DNA of 56,899 nt from Acidobacteria bacterium UBA823. GTDB lineage: Bacteria > Acidobacteriota > Vicinamibacteria > Vicinamibacterales > UBA823. Positions 49,461 through 56,899 of this stretch are shown here, in pieces; the stretch's first letter is position 1, and the number at the start of each line of letters is the position of its first letter. The notes under the pieces are model-generated. The model was not told where the DNA came from and searched no databases. It worked only from the letters and a program-made list of their open reading frames with translations. Where the stretch lies: positions 1-56,899 of the forward strand of contig DBHR01000046.1 in the NCBI GenBank assembly GCA_002296225.1, given 5' to 3'. The position numbers were made by a program, and so were the translations under genes.

Positions 49461-51704
49461 TCAGCGGCGGCGAGCACCACCCTTACGCGTCTTGCGTAGC
49501 GTGCGCGTTTCACGCTTAAGTCGAACCTTGCTCCGACGTGCTCCACGATTCCGCTCAGAGATACGAACAGACTCGAGAATGTCGGCCAGACCGAGGTCAA
49601 CCTGACGACGTTCCAAGTCGACCCGAACAACCTGCGTGGTCACGCGATCACCAAGACGGTATCCCTTACCCGTCGCTTCCCCAAGTAGCACATGTTCACG
49701 CTCAAGGAAGCGATAGTAGTCATCTGCCATGGTCGAAATGTGAACCAGCCCTTCGACGAAGTGTTCGACCAATTCTACAAACAGTCCAAACGAAGTCACG
49801 CCGATTACGTAACCCTCAAATTCATCGCCAACTTTGTCGGCCATGAACCGCACCTTTTTCCACTGTACGAGCTCGCGCTCGGCCTCTTCGGCTCGGCGTT
49901 CCAGTTTAGACGTTTCCAAGGCGAGACCCGGCAGTTCCTTAGACAGGTCTCGACGTCTACCGACTGACAACTTTCCGCTCCTGGCCTCTCGAAGAGCGCG
50001 ATGCACAACTAAGTCGGGATATCGCCGAATCGGCGACGTGAAGTGCGTGTAACTCGCTGCGGCTAAGCCAAAATGGCCTACGCATACCGGATCGTAGCGC
50101 GCCTTCTGCATGGTTCGAAGCATCAGCAATGCAATCGGCTTCTCCTCCGGCATCCCTTTAATGCGCTTGACCAGCCGCTGGAAATGCACCGGCTTCGCAT
50201 TACCTTCCTTGGCTGCGAGGCTGTACCCCAACGTTGTGATGAATTCCTCAAATTCAAGAACCTTGGTTATATTTGGGGCATCGTGCACGCGGTAGAGCGT
50301 GGGCATATCGCACGCACGAAGGTGTTCCGCCACGACCTCATTGGCCAGCAACATAAACTCTTCGATGATATGGTGCGCTACGTTACGCTCAGCTGCTGTA
50401 ATGGCTGCGACCAATCCAGCTTCATCGAACACCAACTCGGATTCCTTGAGATCGAAATCAATCGAACCACGTCGGCGACGACGCCTGGCCAGCACCTCAA
50501 ACAGTGCACGCATCAGCTCAAAGACTGGTGCGAGAGCCAAAAATCGTGTCCGCGTCGGCGAATCACCTTCGGCCAGGATGGCGTTGACTTCTACATAGGT
50601 CATCCGAGCATCGCTGTGAATAACGCCGTCGTGCATCTCGTGGCGAACGACCTCGCCCTGTTGGGTAATCTCCATGAGACACGATTGCACCAATCGATCG
50701 ACTTGCGGCTTCAAGCTACAGAGTCCAGTCGACAGCGCGGCCGGAAACATGTGCACGGCTCGTTCAGGAAAATACACCGAGGTGCCTCGTTCACGCGCTT
50801 CACGGTCTAATGCGCTCCCGGGCTGAACGTAATGCGACACATCGGCAATGTGAACACCGAGCCAAAAATTTCCGTTGGGCAACCGCTCGAGCGTAATAGC
50901 ATCGTCGAAGTCTCGCGCGTGCTCGCCGTCAATTGTGACGGTCGCCAACCCGCGAAAATCGGTTCGACCGCGTCGATCGCTCTCGCGAACATTTTTCCCG
51001 AGCCGCTCTGCCTCGCGGATGGCCGCTGCGCCGTGCGCGTCAGAAATGCCGTATTTCCGTAGCATGATCTCGATGTCAACGCCTGGCGCATCTAACTCGC
51101 CGAGGACTTCGACAACCCGACCGACCGGGTTACGCGTTGCCGTGGGCCATCGGGTTAACTCAACCACAACGATTTCACCCGGCGAGGCGCCACCTCGATC
51201 TGAAGCTGGAATATGTACGTCCATGATGACTCGGCGATCGAACGGCACCACAAAACCGAACCCAGATTCATCAGCATCGTACCGAGCGACAAGCGTTGCG
51301 GCTCCCCTCTCAAGAATCCTAACGATACGACCCTCGACTCGTCCGGTCTGGCCACGCCGTTCTGGCCGCACGACCACACGATCACCGTGCATCGCCTGAC
51401 TGAGATTGGCACCGGCGATATAGATATCCCCGTCAGTGCCGGCCTCGGCCTCGGGCGTGACAAACCCGAAACCACGAGGATTGGTATGAACCCGGCCAAT
51501 AATCAGATTCATTTTTTCTGGCAATCCGTAACGATTCCCGCGGATGCGCACCAATGCACCAGACGCCACGAGTGCCTTCAGCCGCCGCTCAAAGACTTTG
51601 CGTTGTTCCCGGGGTACCCGAAGGGTTTGCTGAAGCTCGCGAATCGTCGCAGGATGATCAACTCGCCTGCGGATACGCGCGAGCAGTTCGTCGGAAGCCG
51701 TCAT
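49461..51704 (-). CDS. rnr: Ribonuclease R
   Basis: 3'-5' exoribonuclease that degrades structured RNA. Winged-helix N-terminus (about 1-62), cold-shock domains (NPRGFGFVTPEAEA; DESGFGFVVPFDRR), RNB domain with DGEHARDFDDAITLERL and GVHIADVSHYVQPGSALD, and an S1 domain (GYVIGVTSFGLFVELVEHFV, about 640-710). A basic tail ends in KTRKGGARRR. 747 residues. Downstream of the 96-residue gene; selB follows. Confidence 0.95.
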   Translation of the reverse strand: MTASDELLARIRRRVDHPATIRELQQTLRVPREQRKVFERRLKALVASGALVRIRGNRYGLPEKMNLIIGRVHTNPRGFGFVTPEAEAGTDGDIYIAGANLSQAMHGDRVVVRPERRGQTGRVEGRIVRILERGAATLVARYDADESGFGFVVPFDRRVIMDVHIPASDRGGASPGEIVVVELTRWPTATRNPVGRVVEVLGELDAPGVDIEIMLRKYGISDAHGAAAIREAERLGKNVRESDRRGRTDFRGLATVTIDGEHARDFDDAITLERLPNGNFWLGVHIADVSHYVQPGSALDREARERGTSVYFPERAVHMFPAALSTGLCSLKPQVDRLVQSCLMEITQQGEVVRHEMHDGVIHSDARMTYVEVNAILAEGDSPTRTRFLALAPVFELMRALFEVLARRRRRRGSIDFDLKESELVFDEAGLVAAITAAERNVAHHIIEEFMLLANEVVAEHLRACDMPTLYRVHDAPNITKVLEFEEFITTLGYSLAAKEGNAKPVHFQRLVKRIKGMPEEKPIALLMLRTMQKARYDPVCVGHFGLAAASYTHFTSPIRRYPDLVVHRALREARSGKLSVGRRRDLSKELPGLALETSKLERRAEEAERELVQWKKVRFMADKVGDEFEGYVIGVTSFGLFVELVEHFVEGLVHISTMADDYYRFLEREHVLLGEATGKGYRLGDRVTTQVVRVDLERRQVDLGLADILESVRISERNRGARRSKVRLKRETRTLRKTRKGGARRR

Positions 51705-51764
51705 ATCAGCACAGTCACGGGCAAAAACTCCAACAAGCCAAAACCGCCATCAAAAGCTCCGCCA

Positions 51765-51782
51765 TGTCGGCGCGCGCCGACA
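51765..51782. repeat. Perfect 18 bp palindrome upstream of rnr
   Basis: TGTCGGCGC followed directly by its complement GCGCCGACA, about 61 bp before the rnr start, between it and the 96-residue gene. Could be a regulator site or a weak hairpin; nothing else in this 133 bp gap stands out. Confidence 0.6.
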
Positions 51783-51837
51783 CGAAATGCCCTTGCGTTT
51801 GACAGCACCTCGACCGAAAAGCCCGATTCGCAATCTG

Positions 51838-52128
51838 TCAGTGGACGTTACGCGGATCCGACGACGCTGACACGTGGGTGACGATGTCGAACTGCCGTAG
51901 CAGACGGCCAAGTACCTCGCCGGCGTCGTCTTTACAGCAAAGCCGCTCCAGTTGCGCGAGGATTCTAAAGAGCGCAGCCTCTGCTTCGGTAATGGCGCTA
52001 TCCGAAAAATACTCCCGTTGCTGCTGAAGACACCGTTGATGCTTAATGAATTCTTCGCGATAGAACTCGGCTCGCACGAACGCGGGAATCGCACACGAGC
52101 GCGCCTGAAGGCTAAAGCCAAGTGGCAT
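51838..52128 (-). CDS. Hypothetical helical protein upstream of rnr
   Basis: 96 residues, mostly predicted helix: FVRAEFYREEFIKHQRCLQQ then DSAITEAEAALFRILAQLER and DDAGEVLGRLLRQFDIVTHV. No family recognised. Support for it being real: an ATG with GAGAAG seven bases upstream, a TTGACA-N18-TACACT promoter 34 bases upstream, and a coherent helical pattern. An overlapping frame (51750-52121) looks non-coding. Confidence 0.55.
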   Translation of the reverse strand: MPLGFSLQARSCAIPAFVRAEFYREEFIKHQRCLQQQREYFSDSAITEAEAALFRILAQLERLCCKDDAGEVLGRLLRQFDIVTHVSASSDPRNVH

Positions 52129-52433
52129 GTAACTTCTCGTCTAACTCGTCGCCTGCCCGCCAGTGTAGGCTCCCACGTGACAGGCTGTCAAACACTGGCC
52201 CTGCACCCTGTTGTCTGGCTCGGTCGGAAAGATAGACTTGGACAGTTTGATGGTTATAGAGAACTCTCAGAACACGTTGAGGCTGCAACCGCACCCCTCG
52301 ACATGATCGACTTTGATCACGTTCTATTCGCGGCGCACGTGGATACCGTCAGTCTCGAGCCTGAACTAAACCGAAAGACTTATCACGAAGAACGCCGCCC
52401 GTACCGTGCAGCCGGTCCGGCTTGTGCAACGAC
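52129..52433. other. 305 bp interval between gatB and the 96-residue gene
   Basis: Contains a promoter on the minus strand (52162-52191) that is itself bracketed by an eight-base inverted repeat, GCCAGTGT at 52159-52166 and ACACTGGC at 52192-52199. The rest shows no gene, remnant or RNA that I recognise; an open plus-strand frame here is mostly antisense to gatB. Confidence 0.5.
52162..52191 (-). promoter_or_regulatory. Promoter for the 96-residue gene and probably rnr-selB
   Basis: Minus strand: perfect TTGACA (52191-52186), 18 bp spacer, TACACT (52167-52162). Arms of an eight-base inverted repeat abut the -35 box and overlap the -10 box, a layout suited to a repressor. Predicted start near 52155, leader about 27 nt. 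Confidence 0.55.
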
Positions 52434-53879
52434 TCACCCGTCGATCGCTTCCCGAAGCAGCTTGTCGACAACCTTCGGGTTGGCCTTGCCCTGCGTGGCT
52501 TTCATGACTTGTCCCACCAAGAAGCCAAGTGCACCACGTTTGCCAGAGCGATACTGTTCGACTGCATCGGCATGCTGGCTCAACACCTCACGCACGGTTC
52601 CGGAGAGCGCGTTAGCGTCGTCAATCTGTGCCAACCCATCGCGTTCCACGATTGCCTCGGCGGACTCCCCCTCCACGTACATCTTTTCGAATACGTCCTT
52701 GGCAACGGTTCCACTGATCGTGCCCCGCTCGACGAGCACAATAAGCCTTGACAAGGACTCCGGCGAGATACGCTCGCGGATAACCCCAACTTCATCAGTC
52801 TGTTCGTCATTCAACTTACGGGTCAGCTCTCCGAGGGTCCAGTTGATCGCCGCCCTTGCCGGCGCCGACGCCTCCACGAGTTCCTCGAAATAGGGGGCTA
52901 GCCCTGGCCTGATCTGCGTGACCTGTTCAGCCTGGTCACGTGTCAGGCCATACTTCGCCCTGAGCCGGTCGCGGGTCGCGGCCGGTAGCTCAGGAACCGA
53001 ACGCCTTACCTCATCTACCCATGCTTCAGTGATCCGTAATGGGGGCAGGTCCGGCTCTGGAAAATAGCGATAATCGGGCGCCTCCTCTTTGCTCCGCATC
53101 GCCGCAGTGCGGTCTGCCCCAGCGTCCCAAAGACGGGTTTCCTGAATGACTCGACCGCCCGAACTTAACACTTCATGCTGACGAGCAATCTCGTGATCGA
53201 GAGCCCGTTCAAGAAATCGGAAAGAATTAAGATTCTTCACCTCGGCCTTCACACCTAGCGCTGACTGACCGTCAGGACGAATCGAAACGTTTGCGTCGCA
53301 TCGGAGGCTGCCCTCTTCCATGTTGCCATCGTTAACAGCCAAAGCGACCAGAATCTCACGAAGAGCCACAAAGAATGCCTTCGCGTCGGCTGACGATCGC
53401 ATGTCTGGCTCGGTAACAATTTCGATGAGTGGCACACCGCTACGGTTGAAGTCAAGGTAGGTCTTCCGGTCCGAATCCAGGTAACCCTCGTGCACCGACT
53501 TCCCAGCATCTTCTTCGAGATGAATTCGTGTAATCCCAATATCGATGTCAGAATCTGGCAAGGTCAGATGCCCGCCGGTAGCCAGCGGTAGTTCGTACTG
53601 CGATATCTGGTAGCCCTTCGGCAGATCGGGATAAAAATAGTTCTTTCGCGCAAAAATCGAGGTCGACTCGACCCGACAGCCCAAGGCCACCGCTGCGCGG
53701 AGCCCCAACTCTACAGCGGCCCGGTTCAGGACCGGAAGCGCACCGGGCAGGCCGAGACACACCGGGCATCCCTGCGTGTTAGCTGGTGCGCCGAAGCTGG
53801 TGCTGCAGCCGCAGAAGATCTTCGTTTGGGTCAGGAGTTGCGCGTGAATCTCAAGACCGATGACGGGTTCAAATTCCAT
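52434..53879 (-). CDS. gatB: Asp-tRNA(Asn)/Glu-tRNA(Gln) amidotransferase subunit B
   Basis: Kinase subunit of GatCAB, making Gln-tRNA or Asn-tRNA from misacylated forms. FEPVIGLEIHAQLLTQTKIF, the zinc Cys in CGC and CPVCLGLPGALP, RKNYFYPDLPKGYQISQYE, and a C-terminal tail domain (about 330-481: LSRLIVLVERGTISGTVAK). The ATG at 53879 gives the exact family start; the frame is open to 53924. 481 residues. gatA and gatC are not adjacent. 44 bp after pckA. Confidence 0.96.
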   Translation of the reverse strand: MEFEPVIGLEIHAQLLTQTKIFCGCSTSFGAPANTQGCPVCLGLPGALPVLNRAAVELGLRAAVALGCRVESTSIFARKNYFYPDLPKGYQISQYELPLATGGHLTLPDSDIDIGITRIHLEEDAGKSVHEGYLDSDRKTYLDFNRSGVPLIEIVTEPDMRSSADAKAFFVALREILVALAVNDGNMEEGSLRCDANVSIRPDGQSALGVKAEVKNLNSFRFLERALDHEIARQHEVLSSGGRVIQETRLWDAGADRTAAMRSKEEAPDYRYFPEPDLPPLRITEAWVDEVRRSVPELPAATRDRLRAKYGLTRDQAEQVTQIRPGLAPYFEELVEASAPARAAINWTLGELTRKLNDEQTDEVGVIRERISPESLSRLIVLVERGTISGTVAKDVFEKMYVEGESAEAIVERDGLAQIDDANALSGTVREVLSQHADAVEQYRSGKRGALGFLVGQVMKATQGKANPKVVDKLLREAIDG

Positions 53880-53923
53880 CGCCACTGGACGCGCCTCTAG
53901 GCCCTGATGCCGGGGGCCGACCA

Positions 53924-55522
53924 CTAAGCACGGGGGCCCGCCGCGACCACGGCCGGGTCGGCGGATGCTTCGAAAGCCTTGAAATTGTCGCGAAACATCG
54001 CGGCCAATCTTACAACCTGTGTGTCATAGTCCGCCGGTCGTGCCCAAGCCCTTCGGGGCGTCAATATGTCCTTCGGCACCCCCGGGCAACTGGTCGGTAC
54101 GTCCACACGAAAGACCGGGTCCTCAACGTACTGGGCGTCATCAAGCACGCCAGACAGTGCAGCTCGAATCGTTGCCCGCGTATGCGCAAGAGACATCCGC
54201 GACCCAGCGCCATAGGCGCCGCCCGTCCACCCTGTGTTGATCAGCCAGACAGTCGCGCCGTGCTGTGCGAGTCGCTTCCCGAAGAGTTTCGCGTAAACGG
54301 TCGGGTGCCACACCATGAACGGCGCACCGAAGCAGGTACTGAAGACTGCCTTCGGCGCATTAAGCCCTGCCTCGGTACCCGCGACCTTGGCCGTGTAGCC
54401 GGACAGAAAATGGTACATGGCCGCCGCGGGTGTCAACCGTGCGATCGGCGGAAGCACTCCGAAGGCATCCGCCGACAACATCACCACGTGCTGAGGGTGC
54501 CCGCCGCAACCCGAAGATACATGGTTCTCGATATACGAAATCCCGTAGGCCCCGCGCGTGTTCTCGGTTAGCGTGTCATCGGTGAGATCTAGTTGGTGGG
54601 TCACGGGGTCGATGACAACGTTTTCGAGCAGCGTACCGAACCGCCGCGTGGTCGCATAGATTTGAGGCTCGGCTTCCGCCGACAGGTCGATGAGCTTCGC
54701 ATAACAGCCACCCTCGAAATTGAAGATGCCGTCATCCGACCAACCATGCTCATCGTCACCGATTAACCCCCGTTCAGCGTCACTCGATAAGGTCGTCTTA
54801 CCGGTGCCCGACAGTCCAAAAAAGAGGGCCGTATCCCCACTTGCACCGCGATTAGCCGAACAGTGCATCGGCAAGACCGATCGAAGTGGCAACAGATAGT
54901 TCATCACCGTGAAAATCGATTTCTTAATCTCCCCGGCATAGGCGGTACCGCCAATTAGCACGAGTCGTTTCTCGAAACTTACAGCGATCACGGTTCGCGA
55001 ATTCGTACCGTGGCGCTCGGGATCGGCAACAAACGACGGAGCGTTGAGCACCGTAAACTCCGGGATGTGCGCCGCCAATCGTACGGGGTCCTCCTCACAT
55101 ATAAAGATATGATGCGCGAACAGACTGTGCCACGCGGTCTCGGTCACGACGCGGACCGGAAGTCGATAGCGTGGATCTGCACCAGCGTACCCATCCCGCA
55201 CCCATAGTTCCCGCCCGTCGAGATGACATGCGAGGTCACGGTGCAGAACATCAAACTGCTCCGGCGAGAGCGACTTGTTCACCGTGCCCCACCAGACGTT
55301 GTCAGCGCTCGACGCTTCGCGCACAATGAACTTATCGTGCGGAGACCGGCCCGTGTGGGGCGTCGTCACACACACGAGCGGGCCGGACTCAGCGATGGTG
55401 CCTTCGCCACGTCGAACAGCGCCCTCAACGAGCGAGTCCACGCTGAGATTCCAGTGGACGGCTGATGGATTCGTAATTCCGTGGGCCTTAAGCCCGCAGG
55501 CTGGCTGAGCGTAGTCGACCAT
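53924..55522 (-). CDS. pckA: Phosphoenolpyruvate carboxykinase (ATP)
   Basis: Converts oxaloacetate and ATP to PEP and CO2 in gluconeogenesis. TTPHTGRSPHDKFIVRE, GTAYAGEIKKSIFTVMNY (substrate and metal Lys), the P-loop GLSGTGKTTLSSDAERG at about 240, GDDEHGW and FNFEGGCYAKLI are all present. 532 residues. Promoter about 105 bp upstream. Clearly the ATP-dependent (not GTP) class. Confidence 0.97.
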   Translation of the reverse strand: MVDYAQPACGLKAHGITNPSAVHWNLSVDSLVEGAVRRGEGTIAESGPLVCVTTPHTGRSPHDKFIVREASSADNVWWGTVNKSLSPEQFDVLHRDLACHLDGRELWVRDGYAGADPRYRLPVRVVTETAWHSLFAHHIFICEEDPVRLAAHIPEFTVLNAPSFVADPERHGTNSRTVIAVSFEKRLVLIGGTAYAGEIKKSIFTVMNYLLPLRSVLPMHCSANRGASGDTALFFGLSGTGKTTLSSDAERGLIGDDEHGWSDDGIFNFEGGCYAKLIDLSAEAEPQIYATTRRFGTLLENVVIDPVTHQLDLTDDTLTENTRGAYGISYIENHVSSGCGGHPQHVVMLSADAFGVLPPIARLTPAAAMYHFLSGYTAKVAGTEAGLNAPKAVFSTCFGAPFMVWHPTVYAKLFGKRLAQHGATVWLINTGWTGGAYGAGSRMSLAHTRATIRAALSGVLDDAQYVEDPVFRVDVPTSCPGVPKDILTPRRAWARPADYDTQVVRLAAMFRDNFKAFEASADPAVVAAGPRA

Positions 55523-55624
55523 GCGAGATCTTCAGCAGCGTATTGCTGAGTCGAGGACCTCGTTCGCGAAGGCCGGACGATCTCGACCGCTATGACTGGA
55601 GGAGGGTCGTACGTACATCAAGCG

Positions 55625-55654
55625 ATATTAGGCGTGACAATTTAATAAAGTCAA
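55625..55654 (-). promoter_or_regulatory. Promoter of pckA
   Basis: Minus strand: TTGACT (55654-55649), 18 bp AT-rich spacer, TAATAT (55630-55625). Predicted leader about 95 nt. In the 196 bp divergent gap between pckA and the SpoIID-domain gene; no clear plus-strand promoter was found. Confidence 0.55.
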
Positions 55655-55718
55655 CCGCCCTTCACCGTTTATCTCCACGCTAACCTCCCACCTAGTTCTC
55701 GCCGATAACCTGAGCGAC

Positions 55719-56729
55719 ATGTCCCGGCAGCTTCCCGCCCGAACCGGCTGGCGCACGTGCGCGAGTCTGGCCAGCTTGGCCGGCCTCGCTCTACTGGCTA
55801 CTGGATGTGCGTCGACCCCTAGAACACCGCCGAATGTCATGCCGCGAGTCGACCCTAAACCAGTCGATCGGGTCGTTCGCATCCTAGTCACCCAAGGAGG
55901 GCACGAACGGATCGTCGCACTCGGGCTCGAAGACTACATCGTCGGGTCAGTACTGGCGGAGACGGCGCTCGGCACCATCTCGGCAGACGCCGTAAGCACC
56001 GTCGCCCGCTTCCAAGCAGTGTTGGCTCGTACCTATGCCATCGCCAACCTCGGCCGCCACGACGGAAAACACTTCGACCTCTGCTCGGAAACGCACTGCC
56101 AACTCTATCGCTCGCCTGAGACATTCCCCCCCAGACTTCAGAGGATCGCCAGGACGGCATCCGTTGAAACCCGCGGCGTCATCCTCACCTACGAAGGGCG
56201 GCCGATCCAAGCGCTTTACCACTCGGACTGCGGCGGTCACACGAGCGACGCCGGCATTGTCTGGGGCGGACCGACGCCACCTTACCTGCTCGGGGTTTCC
56301 GACGCGGCCGAGGGTGTACATTATGGGTGGGAGTTCGACGTCCCGCTCGATCGATTGCGACACGCGCTCAACCGTAACGCCCGCACCCGTGTGGGCGCCA
56401 GGCTTAATCGGATCGACGTGATTCAGCGCGACGTCGCTGGTCGGGCCATGCGTGTCGTCATCGATGGCGAACTTGTGGCGACAGTCCGCGGCGAAGAGTT
56501 GCGTGCGGTGCTGACCGCGAGTTTCGGCGCCCGGACTGTCCGCAGCACGCGATTCGACGTCCGGCGCGACGGCGAACAATTCAAGTTTTCGGGCTCCGGC
56601 TTTGGCCATGGCGTGGGTGTGTGCCAAGTAGGCGCAATCAGCCTCGCCGGCCGCGGCGAGGCTTTCGATAAGATTCTCCAGTACTATTACTCCGGGGTAA
56701 GCCTTGAACACCTGACCCGGGTACCTTGA
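55719..56729 (+). CDS. SpoIID/LytB-domain lipoprotein
   Basis: 336 residues. A lipoprotein signal with lipobox LLATGC (Cys 30), a short Pro-rich linker, then a SpoIID domain: LGLEDYIVGSVLAE at about 68, FQAVLARTYAIAN, YHSDCGGHTSDAGIVWGG and the C-terminal GFGHGVGVCQVGAISLAG. In Bacillus, SpoIID is a lytic transglycosylase of engulfment; in non-sporulating Gram-negatives such proteins probably act in murein remodelling. The active Glu (SVLAE) is present. ATG start; weak ribosome-binding site. Confidence 0.88.
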   Translation: MSRQLPARTGWRTCASLASLAGLALLATGCASTPRTPPNVMPRVDPKPVDRVVRILVTQGGHERIVALGLEDYIVGSVLAETALGTISADAVSTVARFQAVLARTYAIANLGRHDGKHFDLCSETHCQLYRSPETFPPRLQRIARTASVETRGVILTYEGRPIQALYHSDCGGHTSDAGIVWGGPTPPYLLGVSDAAEGVHYGWEFDVPLDRLRHALNRNARTRVGARLNRIDVIQRDVAGRAMRVVIDGELVATVRGEELRAVLTASFGARTVRSTRFDVRRDGEQFKFSGSGFGHGVGVCQVGAISLAGRGEAFDKILQYYYSGVSLEHLTRVP

Positions 56730-56899
56730 CAAGCCGGATTTCGTTAAGGTCGAGATCGTAGCTGCGGTGCACCAAACTCGAGTTAACCCCATTTACGACA
56801 AGTATTTACGGCATGTGTGGTTGTTGGCGAGGCAACCCGTAGTGTAAAACCATCCGGAAGTCGCCTCCCACGATAAGTCCGCAGTAAACGCTCGGGGCG
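56730..56899. other. Tail of the window, no feature recognised
   Basis: 170 bases after the SpoIID-domain gene. No gene start, tRNA or clear hairpin. A TTTACG repeat pair at about 56795-56812 is the only visible pattern. Confidence 0.4.

Noticed and set aside
51750..52121. 123-codon minus frame overlapping the 96-residue gene
   Set aside because: Arg/Ser-rich composition and no ribosome-binding site; the overlapping 96-residue frame has a promoter and helical pattern.
51952..52893. Long plus-strand open frame across the gatB 3' end
   Set aside because: Mostly antisense to a well-supported gatB; the translation has no domain and looks like a mirror of coding sequence.

Overview
The window is a dense, GC-rich stretch of bacterial chromosome made up almost entirely of housekeeping genes. 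I see no insertion sequence, prophage, CRISPR array, toxin-antitoxin pair or other mobile cargo. The cell is Gram-negative: it has Kdo (LPS) synthesis genes, LapB, a LolA-like carrier, TonB, PgpA/PlsY and a murein-recycling operon. Protein style and gene order (very Gly-rich TonB linker, GroEL ending in GGM repeats, two ThiE-like genes, SelB next to RNase R) suggest Acidobacteriota, perhaps Vicinamibacteria. That placement is inference and was not tested by a search.

Layout. 1-5638 (+): 3' part of pyrG, then kdsA-kdsD-kdsC-lapB-coaE. 5647-9582: folD facing left, then two sodium-coupled amino-acid transporters (NSS and AGCS) facing right. 9599-13581 (-): pepP, accB, accC, thiE. 13867-18912 (+): rplM-rpsI-rpsB-tsf-pyrH-frr-thrC behind a near-consensus promoter. 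19023-20274 (+): tRNA-Ala(CGC), a rhodanese-fold protein without its active cysteine, and a LolA-like protein. 20322-25406 (-): nagZ-ldcA-mpl-pxpB-pxpC, linking murein recycling to 5-oxoproline hydrolysis. 25480-27236 (+): a GHMP kinase, a free-standing PolX N-terminal domain and a small basic protein. 27274-31638 (-): rpsP-khpA-rimM-trmD-rplS-rnhB, a small membrane protein, a second ThiE-like protein and a RodZ-like HTH protein. 32011-39134 (-): pgpA-cinA-thpR-plsY-gpsA, a decayed ftsY remnant, then ribD-ribE-ribBA. 39243-41741 (-): a flippase-like membrane protein, nrdR and an RDD protein. 42021-45516 (+): purC, a Fis-like gene and groES-groEL under a CIRCE operator. 45606-56729: tonB, a YflT-like gene, tatA, a 96-residue protein-rnr-selB unit, pckA-gatB and a SpoIID-domain lipoprotein.

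How the genes fit together. The Kdo genes sit beside LapB, a regulator of LPS output, and pyrG, which supplies the CTP used to activate Kdo. The murein operon handles sugar release (NagZ), tetrapeptide trimming (LdcA) and tripeptide re-ligation (Mpl). The ribosomal operons pair translation factors with pyrH and thrC. SelB implies selenocysteine use somewhere in the genome. RibBA has an oddly diverged GTP cyclohydrolase II half, and ribH is not in the operon.

I did not find a clear new multi-gene system. The most useful observations are the ftsY fossil, the two CIRCE-type operator regions, apparent leaderless GTG starts, the coupling of murein recycling with pxpBC, the altered RibA domain, and a few small unlisted reading frames with their own promoters.
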